A stretch of 39,777 bases of DNA from Pseudostreptobacillus hongkongensis (GTDB taxonomy: Bacteria; Fusobacteriota; Fusobacteriia; Fusobacteriales; Leptotrichiaceae), in the NCBI RefSeq assembly GCF_001559795.1, contig NZ_LOHY01000121.1:1-39777 (forward strand). Reading direction: 5' to 3'. Below are positions 7,256 through 16,497 of this stretch, in pieces. Position numbers and translations under genes: made by a program. How positions within the stretch are numbered: the first letter of the stretch is position 1; each line of letters begins with the position of its first letter. The notes beneath the pieces were generated by a model. The model had not been told where the DNA came from, ran no database searches, and saw only the letters and a program-made list of their open reading frames with translations.

Positions 7256-7284
7256 TTGACAAAAATATTGAATTATGTTAGAGT
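7256..7284 (+). promoter_or_regulatory. Promoter of the small outer-membrane protein gene
   Basis: A consensus -35 TTGACA (7256-7261), 17 bases, then TAGAGT (7279-7284) lies 28 bases before the start codon at 7312 and just past the preceding terminator. Confidence 0.65.
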
Positions 7285-7311
7285 TAAATATATAAATTTG
7301 AAGGAGAAAAA

Positions 7312-8049
7312 ATGAAAAAAATTATATTATTATCGTCAATATTATCGACAGTATTATTAGCTAATAGAGGAATTGAATTAAAAACGATGGGAAATGTTAC
7401 ATATGGACATGTATCTATTAAAGGTGAAATACAAAATGATAAAAATCAACCTGTAGAAAGAACAGTAAATTATGGAAATACTTTAACAGGTGGATTAGGT
7501 GTAACAGCTTATAAAAATTTTGAAATTTCAGAAGGTGTAGACTTAAAATTAGGTTTAGGTCTTGAAGGTGGATACGGTAGAGTAGTTAAATTAATAGATG
7601 ATGAAAGTGGAGCAGTTAAGAAAAATCGTGAAATATATGAAACTATGAAAAAAGATTACGAAGAAATAAAAGCTGATCCAAATTCAACAGAAGAAGATAA
7701 AAAAAGTTACGCTGATTTAATAGCAAATATGGAAAAAGCAGGTCAAGAAGCTCATTTCTATCACGGATATATATCACCATATGCATCAGCTGAAATTAGC
7801 AAAAAAGTAAATGATAACTTTAAAGTTTATTTAGGAGCAAATTTAGGAACTATACATTATTTCTCACCATATTTTGCTAAAGATAAACAAGTTTTAGGTA
7901 AGAAAACAGATTTATCTAAAAATAATCAATACTCATTTAATGCTAAAGGAATTATAGGATTAACATACCAAGAAAAATATTCAGCTGAATTACAATTTGG
8001 TAATCCAGGATATGTAAGTTTAGGATTTGGAGCAAGATTTGAATTATAA
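7312..8049 (+). CDS. Small beta-barrel outer-membrane protein
   Basis: A 245-residue exported protein. The signal peptide is KKIILLSSILSTVLLA with cleavage near A17. The mature part alternates polar and aromatic/hydrophobic residues in strand-like pieces (VTYGHVSIKG, GLGVTAYKNFEI, LKLGLGLEGGYG, YASAEISKKV, KVYLGANLGTI, SAELQFGNPGYVSLGFGARFEL). It has an extended charged loop at about 100-135. The closing strand ends in L instead of the usual F. This fits small fusobacterial porin-like barrels of unknown function. It follows GAAGGAG at ideal spacing and is monocistronic: own promoter, with the next unit starting from a riboswitch. Confidence 0.75.
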   Translation: MKKIILLSSILSTVLLANRGIELKTMGNVTYGHVSIKGEIQNDKNQPVERTVNYGNTLTGGLGVTAYKNFEISEGVDLKLGLGLEGGYGRVVKLIDDESGAVKKNREIYETMKKDYEEIKADPNSTEEDKKSYADLIANMEKAGQEAHFYHGYISPYASAEISKKVNDNFKVYLGANLGTIHYFSPYFAKDKQVLGKKTDLSKNNQYSFNAKGIIGLTYQEKYSAELQFGNPGYVSLGFGARFEL

Positions 8050-8078
8050 AACTTTACTTTTTTTGAAATATGTGCTAA

Positions 8079-8084
8079 TATAAT
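8079..8084 (+). promoter_or_regulatory. Probable -10 of the lysine-riboswitch transcript
   Basis: TATAAT stands about 10 bases before the start of the riboswitch P1 stem. A good -35 is not visible (weak TTTACT near 8053). Confidence 0.5.
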
Positions 8085-8093
8085 AAAAAAGAA

Positions 8094-8261
8094 AACTAGA
8101 TAGAGGTGCAAGATTCAAAAGTATACTTATGGAGAAGGTCATTTTATGATGTAAGTAGAAAGGGGAAATTGCCGAACTTTAATATTTGACAAATATTAAG
8201 GTGGGATTATGAAAAATATTCATAATACTGTCATTACGAGAGTAATGTTGAGCTATCAGTT
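8094..8261 (+). promoter_or_regulatory. Lysine riboswitch (L box) aptamer
   Basis: The order of conserved L-box elements is clear: AGATAGAGGTGC (8098-8109), AGTA, GGAGAAGGTCA (8131-8141), GAAAGGGGAAATTGCCGAA (8158-8176), GGTGGG, ACTGTCATTACGAGAGTAAT (8227-8246) and TTGAGCTATC closing the P1 stem (AACTAGATAG with CTATCAGTT). The aptamer binds free lysine. With the following terminator it should switch off the transporter genes when lysine is plentiful. This fixes the likely substrate of the downstream ABC system as lysine, at least as the regulatory signal. Confidence 0.95.
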
Positions 8262-8290
8262 AATACATTGTATTATATTTTATTTGTATT

Positions 8291-8322
8291 ACTGGTAGAT
8301 TATTGTCTACCAGTTTTAATTT
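8291..8322 (+). terminator. Riboswitch-controlled intrinsic terminator
   Basis: A perfect 9-bp stem ACTGGTAGA / TCTACCAGT (8291-8299 and 8306-8314) with a 6-base loop is followed by TTTAATTT, directly upstream of the ribosome site of the transporter gene. It is the expression platform of the lysine riboswitch. Confidence 0.9.
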
Positions 8323-8336
8323 AGAAAGGAAATAGT

Positions 8337-9878
8337 ATGAAAAAGAAAATTTTTATTATATTAATGCTAGTTATGTCAATATTCAGTTTTTCGGATACTG
8401 ATGTATTAAGGGTAGGAATGGAAGCTGGTTATGCTCCATTTAACTGGTTTCAGAATACAGATGCAAATGGTGCTGTAAAAATAGAATCAGGATATGCAGG
8501 AGGATATGATGTTGAAATAGCTAAATTAATTGCTAAAAAATTAAATAAGAAATTAGAAATAGTTCAAAGTGATTGGGATTCACTTTTAGGACCGGCACTT
8601 AATTCTGATAAGATTGATTTAGTTATTGCTGGAATGTCACCAACTAAAGAAAGAAGAGAAAATTTAGAATTTACTTCACCTTATTATGAATCAGATTTAG
8701 TGGTAGTTGTAAGAAAAGATTCTAAATATATAAATGCAAAAAAACTTGATGATTTAAAAGGTGCAAAGATTACTGCCCAATTAAATACTTTTCACTATAA
8801 TGTAATTGATCAGATTAAAGATGTAGATAAACAAAGTGCAAGTGATAATTTTTCAACTATGCTTGTAGCTTTAGAATCAGGTAAAATAGATGGATATATT
8901 TCAGAAAAGCCAGGTGCAATATCTGCTAAAGCATCTAATCCAGATATTAGTTTTATAGAATTTGATAAAGATTCAGGATTTAAATATGAAAGAGACGATG
9001 TAAATATAGCTATAGGTCTTAAAAAAGGAAATACAGAATTAAGAGATGAAGTTGACGAAGCATTAAAATCAATAAGTAAGGAAACTAGAGAAAAATTAAT
9101 GCAAAATGCAATTAAAAATCAGCCAAACTCAGAATCAAATAATGAAGTATTGCCGACAACATTTTTTCAATGGATAAAGTATTTTATTGTTAATTATTGG
9201 AAAGATTTCTTAAGAGGTACATGGATAACTATATATTTATCACTTGTTGGTACAATAGTTGGATTCTTTATAGGTTTAATATTATCTTTAATTAGAGATC
9301 CTAGAAATATAAATAAACACTCTATTGCTTCAAAAACAATTTTTAATTTATTTAAGTACTTAATTGAAATATATGTTACTATAATTCGTGGTACTCCTAT
9401 GATAGTTCAAGCTATAATATTCTATTATGGATTTTCACAAATTACAGGATTTAATATACCTGCTATGACTTCTGCTTTAATTATAGTTTCATATAATACT
9501 GGAGCATATATAACTGAAATAATAAGAGGGGGTATAGATTCAATAGATAAAGGTCAATATGAAGCAGCCCAAGCTCTTGGAATGACTCATTTTAATATAA
9601 TGAGAAAAGTAGTTCTGCCACAAGCTATAAAAAACACATTACCTTCTGTAGCTAATGAGTTCATAATTAATATTAAAGATACTTCAGTTCTATTTTCTAT
9701 AGGAGTTACTGAGTTATTTACAACTTCTAAGTCTATAGTTGGTACACATGTTAGATATTATGAAGTATTTATGATAACTTGTGTTATATATTTTGTTTTA
9801 ACATTTACTTTATCTAAATTATTTAGATATTTAGAAAATAAATTAGCTGGAAACAGTGAATATGAGATAGTGGAGTAG
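8337..9878 (+). CDS. Amino-acid ABC transporter, fused substrate-binding protein and permease (lysine-regulated)
   Basis: A 513-residue fusion. Residues 1-18 are a signal sequence. Residues 20-265 form a family 3 periplasmic amino-acid-binding domain ([65 protein letters not shown]). Residues 285-505 form a His/Glu/Gln/Arg/opine-type permease with several transmembrane helices and the EAA loop that docks the ATPase ([20 protein letters not shown]). SBP-permease fusions are common in Gram-positives and Fusobacteria. The lysine riboswitch just upstream implies lysine uptake. The ATPase partner follows 7 bases later. It starts at ATG 8337 after GAAAGGAAA. Confidence 0.93.
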   Translation: MKKKIFIILMLVMSIFSFSDTDVLRVGMEAGYAPFNWFQNTDANGAVKIESGYAGGYDVEIAKLIAKKLNKKLEIVQSDWDSLLGPALNSDKIDLVIAGMSPTKERRENLEFTSPYYESDLVVVVRKDSKYINAKKLDDLKGAKITAQLNTFHYNVIDQIKDVDKQSASDNFSTMLVALESGKIDGYISEKPGAISAKASNPDISFIEFDKDSGFKYERDDVNIAIGLKKGNTELRDEVDEALKSISKETREKLMQNAIKNQPNSESNNEVLPTTFFQWIKYFIVNYWKDFLRGTWITIYLSLVGTIVGFFIGLILSLIRDPRNINKHSIASKTIFNLFKYLIEIYVTIIRGTPMIVQAIIFYYGFSQITGFNIPAMTSALIIVSYNTGAYITEIIRGGIDSIDKGQYEAAQALGMTHFNIMRKVVLPQAIKNTLPSVANEFIINIKDTSVLFSIGVTELFTTSKSIVGTHVRYYEVFMITCVIYFVLTFTLSKLFRYLENKLAGNSEYEIVE

Positions 9879-9885
9879 TGATGTT

Positions 9886-10617
9886 ATGAGTATAATTAAT
9901 ATATATAATTTGAAAAAATCATTTGGAAATAGAGAAATTTTAAAAGGTGTAAGCTTTAACGTTGATGAAAGTGAAGTTGTATCTATAATAGGATCATCAG
10001 GAAGTGGTAAATCAACTTTATTAAGATGTATAAATATGTTAGAAGAATTTGATAGTGGAGAGATATATTATCATAATAAAGATATATTACATAAAGAGAT
10101 TTCTGTTAATGAATATAGAAGTAAAGTTGGTATGGTGTTTCAACAATTTAATCTTTTTGATAATTTAAACGTATTAGATAATTGTATACTAGCACCTATG
10201 AATGTTTTAGGAATAAGTAAAGAAGAAGCTAGAGAACGTGCAATTAAAAATTTAGAAAAGGTTGGAATGGATAAATATATAAATGCAAAACCTAAACAAT
10301 TATCAGGTGGACAAAAACAAAGAGTTGCAATAGCTCGTGCATTATGTATGAATCCAGAAGTATTATTATTTGATGAACCAACATCAGCACTAGATCCAGA
10401 AATGGTTGGAGAAGTTTTAAAAGTTATGAAAGAATTAGCAAATGAAGGATTAACTATGATAATAGTTACTCATGAAATGGAATTTGCAAAAGAAGTATCA
10501 GATAGAATAGTATTTATGGATCAAGGAATAATAGAAGAAGAAGGTACAAGTGAAGAAATTTTCACTAGTCCTAAGAGCTTAAGAACAAGAGAATTTTTAT
10601 CAAGAGTTTTAAAGTAA
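9886..10617 (+). CDS. ATP-binding subunit of the lysine-regulated amino-acid ABC transporter
   Basis: The 243-residue protein is a complete nucleotide-binding domain: Walker [10 protein letters not shown] (about 36-44), Q-loop VFQQFNLF, signature LSGGQKQR, Walker [14 protein letters not shown] and switch His in VTHEME. It belongs to the polar amino-acid uptake (GlnQ/ArtP) subgroup and powers the fused SBP-permease encoded immediately upstream. It shares that transcript and so the lysine riboswitch. The ATG at 9886 lies 7 bases past the upstream stop, with GGAG (9871-9874) upstream. No terminator is evident between it and the tRNA promoter. Confidence 0.93.
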   Translation: MSIINIYNLKKSFGNREILKGVSFNVDESEVVSIIGSSGSGKSTLLRCINMLEEFDSGEIYYHNKDILHKEISVNEYRSKVGMVFQQFNLFDNLNVLDNCILAPMNVLGISKEEARERAIKNLEKVGMDKYINAKPKQLSGGQKQRVAIARALCMNPEVLLFDEPTSALDPEMVGEVLKVMKELANEGLTMIIVTHEMEFAKEVSDRIVFMDQGIIEEEGTSEEIFTSPKSLRTREFLSRVLK

Positions 10618-10623
10618 TATAAT

Positions 10624-10652
10624 TTGACAAGCAATTTAAAGTGTGATAAACT
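10624..10652 (+). promoter_or_regulatory. Promoter of tRNA-Leu
   Basis: TTGACA (10624-10629), 17 bases, TAAACT (10647-10652), ending 9 bases before the mature 5' end of the tRNA. Confidence 0.7.
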
Positions 10653-10661
10653 AATAATGAT

Positions 10662-10744
10662 GGCTGGGTGGCGAAATCGGTAGACGCAGCAGACTCAAAA
10701 TCTGCCGGGAAACCATAAGGGTTCGAGTCCCTTCCTAGTCACCA
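10662..10744 (+). tRNA. tRNA-Leu, anticodon CAA
   Basis: A complete cloverleaf: acceptor GGCTGGG pairs with CCTAGTC (two G-U pairs), D-arm GCGAAATCGGTAGACGC, anticodon stem GCAGA/TCTGC with loop CTCAAAA (anticodon CAA, reads UUG), a class II variable arm (CGGGAAACCATA region) and T-arm AAGGG-TTCGAGT-CCCTT. Discriminator A and an encoded CCA end (10741-10744) follow. A weak hairpin plus a run of T at about 10765-10777 probably ends the transcript. Confidence 0.95.
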
Positions 10745-10823
10745 TTTTAGTAAGCACTTGCTTGCTTTTTTTTTTAAGTTATAGTAATATATTATTAAAT
10801 GATGAAAAATGATAGGAGAATAC

Positions 10824-11609
10824 ATGGAATTAAAGTTAACTAAAAAAGAATTAGAAAAATTAGAATACAATGAAAATGCTATAAGATCAAATCTTATTTC
10901 AAAAGCATTATATAATGAGAGTTTAAATTATGAATTTAGTGAAGAAGATTTAAAAAATATTTGGTTTAACGAAGAAAATTTAGTTTTAGATTTATATATG
11001 AGAAAAAAAGTTGAACCAAGAGTTATGGTAACAGAGGATTCTATAATTGCTGAATATAATGCAAATAAACAAATTTTTGAAGAAAATAAAATGAACTTTG
11101 AAGAAGCTAGAAATTATATAATAAATAGATTAACTAATGTAGTTAATGAAGGATTATTTGAAGATTTAGTAAAAAAATTAATGAATGAAATGGATGAAAG
11201 TGTTTCTCTTTCAAAAGAAGATGTTTTATTTACAAAAGGAGATCCAAATTTAATTAAAGCAATATTATTAATTTCAGTATTAAACATTAATGCTAAAAAA
11301 GATAACTTCTTTGAAGAAAATAAGGAAGAAATAGAATTACTTAGAAAAGATGCTAGACTTAATTATTATTATAGTAGATTAGTTGAGCAAGATGCAGTTG
11401 TAACTAATGAATCTGTATTAAATAATATGCAAGAAATTTCTAAAAATAATTTTGAGTTAGTAAAAGATATGTCGCAAGAAGATTTATATAAACAAGTCGG
11501 AAATGCAATGTTAAATCAAAAAATTGAAGAGGTTAGAAGTAAAATCTTAACTAGAATAGTTGAAGAAAATAATATAGAAGAATTAGTTAAAGGATATTTA
11601 GAAAAATAA
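10824..11609 (+). CDS. SurA-like helical protein without signal peptide, unknown function
   Basis: A 261-residue acidic, helical protein. The ATG at 10824 is chosen over an upstream in-frame ATG at 10809 because AGGAG (10814-10818) precedes it at proper spacing. Two segments recall the SurA/trigger-factor-type chaperone N-domain (VTEDSIIAEYNANKQIFEE, then EARNYIINRLTN; later VTNESVLNNMQE). There is no signal peptide and no parvulin PPIase core. It could be a cytoplasmic holdase-like protein; the assignment is weak. Its stop overlaps the trmB start (TAATG), so the two are coupled. Confidence 0.7.
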   Translation: MELKLTKKELEKLEYNENAIRSNLISKALYNESLNYEFSEEDLKNIWFNEENLVLDLYMRKKVEPRVMVTEDSIIAEYNANKQIFEENKMNFEEARNYIINRLTNVVNEGLFEDLVKKLMNEMDESVSLSKEDVLFTKGDPNLIKAILLISVLNINAKKDNFFEENKEEIELLRKDARLNYYYSRLVEQDAVVTNESVLNNMQEISKNNFELVKDMSQEDLYKQVGNAMLNQKIEEVRSKILTRIVEENNIEELVKGYLEK

Positions 11610-12298
11610 TGGGAAAAAAAGAATTATGGGAATATTTTTTTGAAAAACCTAAAAAACACTATAACAAATATATGTTTGAAATGCCTAATTATCCAGATTA
11701 TTTAATTTATGATGATGAGTATATAGTAAATTCTAAAGGAAACTGGAGTAAAGTATTTGGTAATAATAATCCAATATATTTAGAGATAGGTAGTGGAAGT
11801 GCGAATTTTACTAATAATATGGCATTAAGAGAAAAGGATATAAACTTTTTAGGTGTAGAATTAAGATTCAAAAGATTAATTCAAGCAGCTAGAAAAGCAG
11901 AAAAACTACAATTAGAAAATTTGAAATTTCTAAAAAAAAGAGTAGATAGCCTTAAGGAGTTTATAGGTGAAAATGAATTAGATGGATTATATATTAATTT
12001 TCCAGATCCTTGGGAAGGTGAAGAACATAAGAGAATATTTGGAGAAAAATTAATATCTGATTTAAATTTAGTACTTAAAAAAAATGGTAAAATTTATTTT
12101 AAAACTGATCATTTACAATATTATTTAGATATATTAGAATTAATAAATAGTATTGATGGTTATTCTGTAGTTTATCATACTGATGATCTACATAATTCAC
12201 CATATGATGAGACTAATATTAAGACTGAATTTGAAAATTTATTTTTATCAAAACATAATATGAATATTAAATATATTGAAATAATAAAAGAAAAATAA
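11609..12298 (+). CDS. trmB: tRNA (guanine-N7-)-methyltransferase
   Basis: This 229-residue SAM-dependent enzyme makes m7G46 in the tRNA variable loop. The SAM-binding motif is LEIGSGSANFT (about residues 52-62), followed by FLGVELRFKRLIQAARKAEK. The family hallmark INFPDPWEGEEHKRIF sits near residue 130, and a TDHLQYY motif lies toward the end. Length is typical. The ATG overlaps the preceding stop. A terminator follows 7 bases after the stop. Confidence 0.95.
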   Translation: MGKKELWEYFFEKPKKHYNKYMFEMPNYPDYLIYDDEYIVNSKGNWSKVFGNNNPIYLEIGSGSANFTNNMALREKDINFLGVELRFKRLIQAARKAEKLQLENLKFLKKRVDSLKEFIGENELDGLYINFPDPWEGEEHKRIFGEKLISDLNLVLKKNGKIYFKTDHLQYYLDILELINSIDGYSVVYHTDDLHNSPYDETNIKTEFENLFLSKHNMNIKYIEIIKEK

Positions 12299-12304
12299 TT
12301 ATAT

Positions 12305-12348
12305 AAAGTATAGATGAGAGTGTAAAAAGCATTTAATCTATACTTTTT
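12305..12348 (+). terminator. Rho-independent terminator after trmB
   Basis: An 11-bp perfect stem AAAGTATAGAT / ATCTATACTTT (12305-12315 and 12336-12346) with a 20-base loop, followed by T. It separates trmB from the secretion-like operon. Confidence 0.7.
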
Positions 12349-12389
12349 AAATATATAAAAATAAAAATTAAAAAAAGATTAAAAATAAC

Positions 12390-12418
12390 TTGATTAAATT
12401 TTAAAAATATAATATAAT
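12390..12418 (+). promoter_or_regulatory. Promoter of the contractile-injection-like operon
   Basis: TTGATT (12390-12395), 17 bases, TATAAT (12413-12418), 42 bases before the first gene. A second TATAAT overlaps at 12408. It is the only clear promoter before the eight-gene block ends at 21769. Confidence 0.7.
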
Positions 12419-12460
12419 AATTTTAGGAAGGGGGTTAATTGAATTTAAAAGGGGAGGAAT

Positions 12461-14608
12461 ATGCAAATAATAGAGCAAACAAATAGAACAATTCTATTTG
12501 AAAAATTTAATGATAGTAAGTATAACATACTTACACTTATAGGGGATGTTGATAATTTAGAAAGTTTAGAAGATGAAAAGGTAGAAGAAATAAACAAATA
12601 TCTATTAGTATCAAGTTTTGATGAATTTATAGAAAAGTTTGATCCATGTATATATAGTTATATGGATGTTGAAAATAGAAAGATAGCTTATAGTTTAGTA
12701 AAGAATCCAAATATACCAGATAATTTATATACTACCATACATATAAACAATGAGAATTCATTTATTAAAATGTTATCAACTTTAATGGAAAATCGTAAAA
12801 ATATAGATTTAAAAAATATAGATTTTAAATATGAAGATATTTTAGAACTTATATCACCAAGAAAGATAATCAATGATATAAAGCAAACTAGAAAAGAAAT
12901 AAATTATCTATATTCTAAATATGCTGAATTATCTGATGATAATCCCAAAAAACTAGATATAGGTGATAGTTTAAATTACAAGTTTTCTTTAGCATCTAAA
13001 AATTATAATAATGTGCTTTCTATGCTGCCTTTAGCAATAGAAGATATAAAAACAAGATTATCCATAGGAGAAGATAAAAATCAAATTTCTGTAGATAATA
13101 TTAAATTAGGATATTTAGAATTTAGTGATAAGGGAGAACTTGAATTTATAGAAAATACATTTGAAAAAGAAAAACCTAAATTATTAACTAATAATAGTCA
13201 AGAATTATCTTTAATTTTTAAAGAAGATTATATGACAAATACTGAAAATCCTAAGGAATATATTGCAGATTTAGTAAGTAGAACTTTTGTTCCAATTACT
13301 ATGTCTAATGTTGATATTAATATTGAAAATGAAGTTAATAACTATAATCAATATCTTGAATTGTATAAACAAAGTCAGGAAGACTTTATTAAATCAGCTA
13401 GATCACTTATAGAAAAAATAATAGGAGTTAAATTATTCTTTGAACAATATGATATTACTCAAAAATTTATGACACCTAAGTTATTAATAACTAATATTGA
13501 AAATGAAATGTTAATATCACCAAAATCTAAAGAAAAATTAGAAAAATATTTAAATACAGTAAATGGTAAAAATGAATTTACCAATACAATTTGGTTTGCT
13601 ATATATCCTAATATTAGTTTAAAGGAAGAATATGCTAAAAATAATAAAAGAATATTTAAAAATAACAATACTATAAATAATAGTGATACAAATAGTATTG
13701 AAAATTTATCTAATATTATGGACATTTTATCAAAATATAGAATACAAGTATATGTTAGTTTTGAAAGAGGAAATGATACAAGTTTTGATAGTCTATCTAT
13801 TTCTGGTATAGAAAAATATGTAAGTAAAACAAAACTTGTAGAAAATAAGAAGTATTCAGAATATATAATACCGGTTATACCGAATTTTACTATAATCCCT
13901 AAAGATAAGTCAGGTATAAAACTTGATAGAAAAGCTATATTTATTAACGATAAAATTGAATTTTCAGATAATAAATTAGATGAAGTTGAGTTTTTTATTA
14001 ATGGAATATATGTAGATTCTTCATATATAGCTGCGGGTATTTGTGGAGCATATCAATGTCCTATATTTTTAAAACAAAAATTTAGAAATGTTTTATCAAA
14101 TAATCCGGGAGTAAGATTTAATATAGAAGAAAATGATAATGGGTATATAGTAAAAACAACTATGGCAAGAGAAATTAGTGGATTTACCAATAATATAAAA
14201 GAAAGAATAAATTCAGATAATTATGGATTTATATTTGCTTCAGAATTAGGACATATTAATAACGATAAAATAACTAATATTACCGTATATAAAGCAAGGA
14301 ATTTACTAAAAAGTCAAAATGGTTATTATGAGCCTATATATAAAACTTTGACTACTACATACATTGAAAGAATAATAAGATATATAACAAATGACTTTAA
14401 AAGTGATAAATTAAATTATTTTTTCTCGAATAGTCCGACTAGTCAAAAAAGTATTTGGTTAAAAGAAGTAAATTATATAAACTCAATAATTAAAAAAGGG
14501 GATGATATTTCACATAATATTGATATAGAAAATAATACTTGTCAACTTAATTTTACATTTGCTGGAGAAATTAAGAATCTTAAAATTGAAATAAATAAAA
14601 ATATATAA
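12461..14608 (+). CDS. Candidate contractile-sheath (TssC-like) protein
   Basis: A 715-residue soluble protein, first of the operon. Residues 280-715 resemble TssC-type sheath proteins in layout: a helical segment after VPITMSNVDI; SSYIAAGICGAYQCP (about 525-540), corresponding to the p-A-x-x-A-G-x-x-A element; INSDNYGFIFASELG; VYKARNLLK, corresponding to the Arg-Thr-Leu region; IERIIRYITNDF, corresponding to the v-R-R-l helix; and a beta-rich end (CQLNFTFAGEIKNLKIEI). It is longer than TssC (about 490), so the first 280 residues may stand in for TssB, which is not separately encoded here. The tube-like protein is encoded 13 bases downstream. The match is to pattern, not a named family; a database search is needed to settle it. 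Confidence 0.6.
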   Translation: MQIIEQTNRTILFEKFNDSKYNILTLIGDVDNLESLEDEKVEEINKYLLVSSFDEFIEKFDPCIYSYMDVENRKIAYSLVKNPNIPDNLYTTIHINNENSFIKMLSTLMENRKNIDLKNIDFKYEDILELISPRKIINDIKQTRKEINYLYSKYAELSDDNPKKLDIGDSLNYKFSLASKNYNNVLSMLPLAIEDIKTRLSIGEDKNQISVDNIKLGYLEFSDKGELEFIENTFEKEKPKLLTNNSQELSLIFKEDYMTNTENPKEYIADLVSRTFVPITMSNVDINIENEVNNYNQYLELYKQSQEDFIKSARSLIEKIIGVKLFFEQYDITQKFMTPKLLITNIENEMLISPKSKEKLEKYLNTVNGKNEFTNTIWFAIYPNISLKEEYAKNNKRIFKNNNTINNSDTNSIENLSNIMDILSKYRIQVYVSFERGNDTSFDSLSISGIEKYVSKTKLVENKKYSEYIIPVIPNFTIIPKDKSGIKLDRKAIFINDKIEFSDNKLDEVEFFINGIYVDSSYIAAGICGAYQCPIFLKQKFRNVLSNNPGVRFNIEENDNGYIVKTTMAREISGFTNNIKERINSDNYGFIFASELGHINNDKITNITVYKARNLLKSQNGYYEPIYKTLTTTYIERIIRYITNDFKSDKLNYFFSNSPTSQKSIWLKEVNYINSIIKKGDDISHNIDIENNTCQLNFTFAGEIKNLKIEINKNI

Positions 14609-14621
14609 AGGGGGAAATTAG

Positions 14622-15062
14622 ATGGGATTTAGATTAAGTTTAAAAGGACATGATGAAGAAATTGTGATGGAAAAAGAAAATATAACATCAATTAAGTTTT
14701 TATCAGATACTGCAGATAATTCTAATGCAAGATCTACTGATATTAATGTTGGAGTTGATATAGAAGGTAAAATACTTTCAATAATTGGTGGTGAAGGAGG
14801 TGATGATATTACTCGTAAAATTCTACTATGGTCTTTAATTAGTGCAGAAGAATTAGAAGCATATAAAAATGCGACTATTGAAGTTATATTAGCTGGAAAT
14901 GTTGTAAGAAAGTACAATATGCCAAATACATTTGTAGTAGATTATATTGAAATTTATGATGATAAAACAGGTAATGGAACATTTTATTTAAAACTTAGAC
15001 AGAAAAAAGAAAAAATAAAAGATATAAATATTGAAGGTGGATATCAAAGTAAAGGAGTATAA
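14622..15062 (+). CDS. Candidate Hcp-like tail-tube protein
   Basis: A 146-residue, mostly beta protein with one helix. It begins GFRLSLKGHDEEIVMEKENI and contains STDINVGVDIEGKI, RKILLWSLISAEELEAYKNATIEVI (helix then strand) and a beta-rich end FVVDYIEIYDDKTGNGTFYLKLRQKK. Size and strand-helix-strand order match Hcp/phage tube proteins. Similar proteins occur in Firmicutes beside FHA, kinase and phosphatase genes, usually with uninformative names. No signal peptide, as expected for a tube subunit. GGGGGAAA precedes the ATG at good spacing, suggesting high translation, which suits a polymer subunit. Confidence 0.6.
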   Translation: MGFRLSLKGHDEEIVMEKENITSIKFLSDTADNSNARSTDINVGVDIEGKILSIIGGEGGDDITRKILLWSLISAEELEAYKNATIEVILAGNVVRKYNMPNTFVVDYIEIYDDKTGNGTFYLKLRQKKEKIKDINIEGGYQSKGV

Positions 15063-15067
15063 AATGT

Positions 15068-15805
15068 ATGAATGAAAACAATAGTTATGTACCTAGATTT
15101 TTAAGTAATTCTGTATTAAGAAGTAAAGATTTAAAAGAAATTAATAGAAATATAAATAATTCTATGTATTTAGAATATACAAATATACCAGAAGGGATAA
15201 TAAGTGGATTAAATGTTATTACTGATGGAGAATATATTAGTGTAAATAAAGGAATATATAAATATAATGATGAAATAATATTTTTAGATAGTACATTAAA
15301 AATAGAAGTTCCGAAAATAGAAAAAGAATACGTTTTGAAATTAAATAGTGAAATAGTAGAAAAAGAGTATTCAATAATGAGAAGAATATATTTAACTTTT
15401 GATGGTGAAGGATTTGAAGTTGCAAGATTTAATTTTAGACAAGGTGCAAACTTAGAAAATATATGTTATGATAATCCAAAATTTAATATGAAATATAATA
15501 CTTTAAATGTTAATGAAGTCCTATTTTCAAAAACAGGAATAAGTCCTAAAATTTTACAAAAATGGGCTCAAAGTATGCTAGATAAGAAAAATATTACTAC
15601 TTGGGATTTATGTGTAGCTTCTCTTTGTTATAGTTTAAATATAAATAAGGAATTATTAATTAAATATATATCTAAAAGATTGAATTTGGAAAATAAGGAA
15701 TATAAGAATTCTGAAATAATAAAGCATATGTATACAATATTAGATATGAATAATGAAATGGATGAAATAGAAATAGAAAGTTTAAAAGGAATTTCTGTAG
15801 ATTGA
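15068..15805 (+). CDS. Baseplate/fibre-like protein of the injection-like cluster
   Basis: A 245-residue soluble protein. Residues 8-90 (FLSNSVLRSKDLKEINRNIN, GIISGLNVITDGEYISVNKG, YNDEIIFLDSTLKI) follow a layout seen in phage and eCIS baseplate/fibre-attachment proteins: an opening helix that mounts on a partner, then a strand with a GxxSGLxV...dgxxVxVxpG pattern, then a dei repeat. TssK of type VI systems is another possibility. The C-terminal 100 residues are helical. GGAG (15054-15057) lies upstream of ATG 15068. Function is inferred from pattern and context. Confidence 0.5.
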   Translation: MNENNSYVPRFLSNSVLRSKDLKEINRNINNSMYLEYTNIPEGIISGLNVITDGEYISVNKGIYKYNDEIIFLDSTLKIEVPKIEKEYVLKLNSEIVEKEYSIMRRIYLTFDGEGFEVARFNFRQGANLENICYDNPKFNMKYNTLNVNEVLFSKTGISPKILQKWAQSMLDKKNITTWDLCVASLCYSLNINKELLIKYISKRLNLENKEYKNSEIIKHMYTILDMNNEMDEIEIESLKGISVD

Positions 15806-15813
15806 AGTAAATT

Positions 15814-16488
15814 ATGAAATATTTTAAATATATTAAAGATCGCTTATTTAAATATAGAAAATCAAGTAATAGACAAGTGAGTAAAAATCGAATATATAGT
15901 ATAAATAAACATATATATTTTTGCTTGCTAATAATTATAATAACAGTAATTATAGTTATATATTTTAATTTTAGTATTAAATCTTTTATATGTTCTTATA
16001 GTATAATAAATACCTATGTTATATATTTTATGATATTTTTTTATCCTAAAGAAAGAAAAAGAATGATAAGGTATATTAATAAAGTACTTAAAGATAAAAA
16101 AGAAGAATATATTAAAGAGCTTGAAATAATAAGATATAAAGATAATAAAAAGGAAGTAAATAAACTTATATTAAAAGATGATGAAAATTTTGATATTGAA
16201 ACTTGGGATATAAGTAATAAAACAAATATAATCATAGGTAAAAATTCGATAGATAATAAGGTTGATATAGATTTTTCAAATCATGAATATTCATATTTAG
16301 TAAGTCGCATACATGCAATTTTAAATAAGGTAGAAGATACATGGTATTTTGAAGATTTAGAATCTAAAAATGGAAGTGGTATAGAAAAGTTAAACGGAAT
16401 TAAGGAAAAATCTATACCATTAGTACCATATAAATTAGAGGTGGGGGATATAATATGTATAGGAGTTATAAGAATATTGGTAAATTAA
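15814..16488 (+). CDS. Membrane-bound FHA-domain protein
   Basis: A 224-residue protein. Residues 1-30 are basic. Two transmembrane helices span about 31-50 and 54-73, then a charged linker, then an FHA domain at about 128-224 with the phosphothreonine-binding residues (IIGK, VSRIHA and the loop ESKNGSGI). FHA domains dock partner proteins phosphorylated on Thr. In type VI systems with a Thr-phosphorylation pathway, a similar FHA protein activates assembly. The kinase encoded 2.3 kb downstream is the natural partner. The ribosome site is weak (TGAAG), so translation is probably coupled to the preceding gene. Confidence 0.85.
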   Translation: MKYFKYIKDRLFKYRKSSNRQVSKNRIYSINKHIYFCLLIIIITVIIVIYFNFSIKSFICSYSIINTYVIYFMIFFYPKERKRMIRYINKVLKDKKEEYIKELEIIRYKDNKKEVNKLILKDDENFDIETWDISNKTNIIIGKNSIDNKVDIDFSNHEYSYLVSRIHAILNKVEDTWYFEDLESKNGSGIEKLNGIKEKSIPLVPYKLEVGDIICIGVIRILVN

Positions 16489-16497
16489 GGTGTTATT

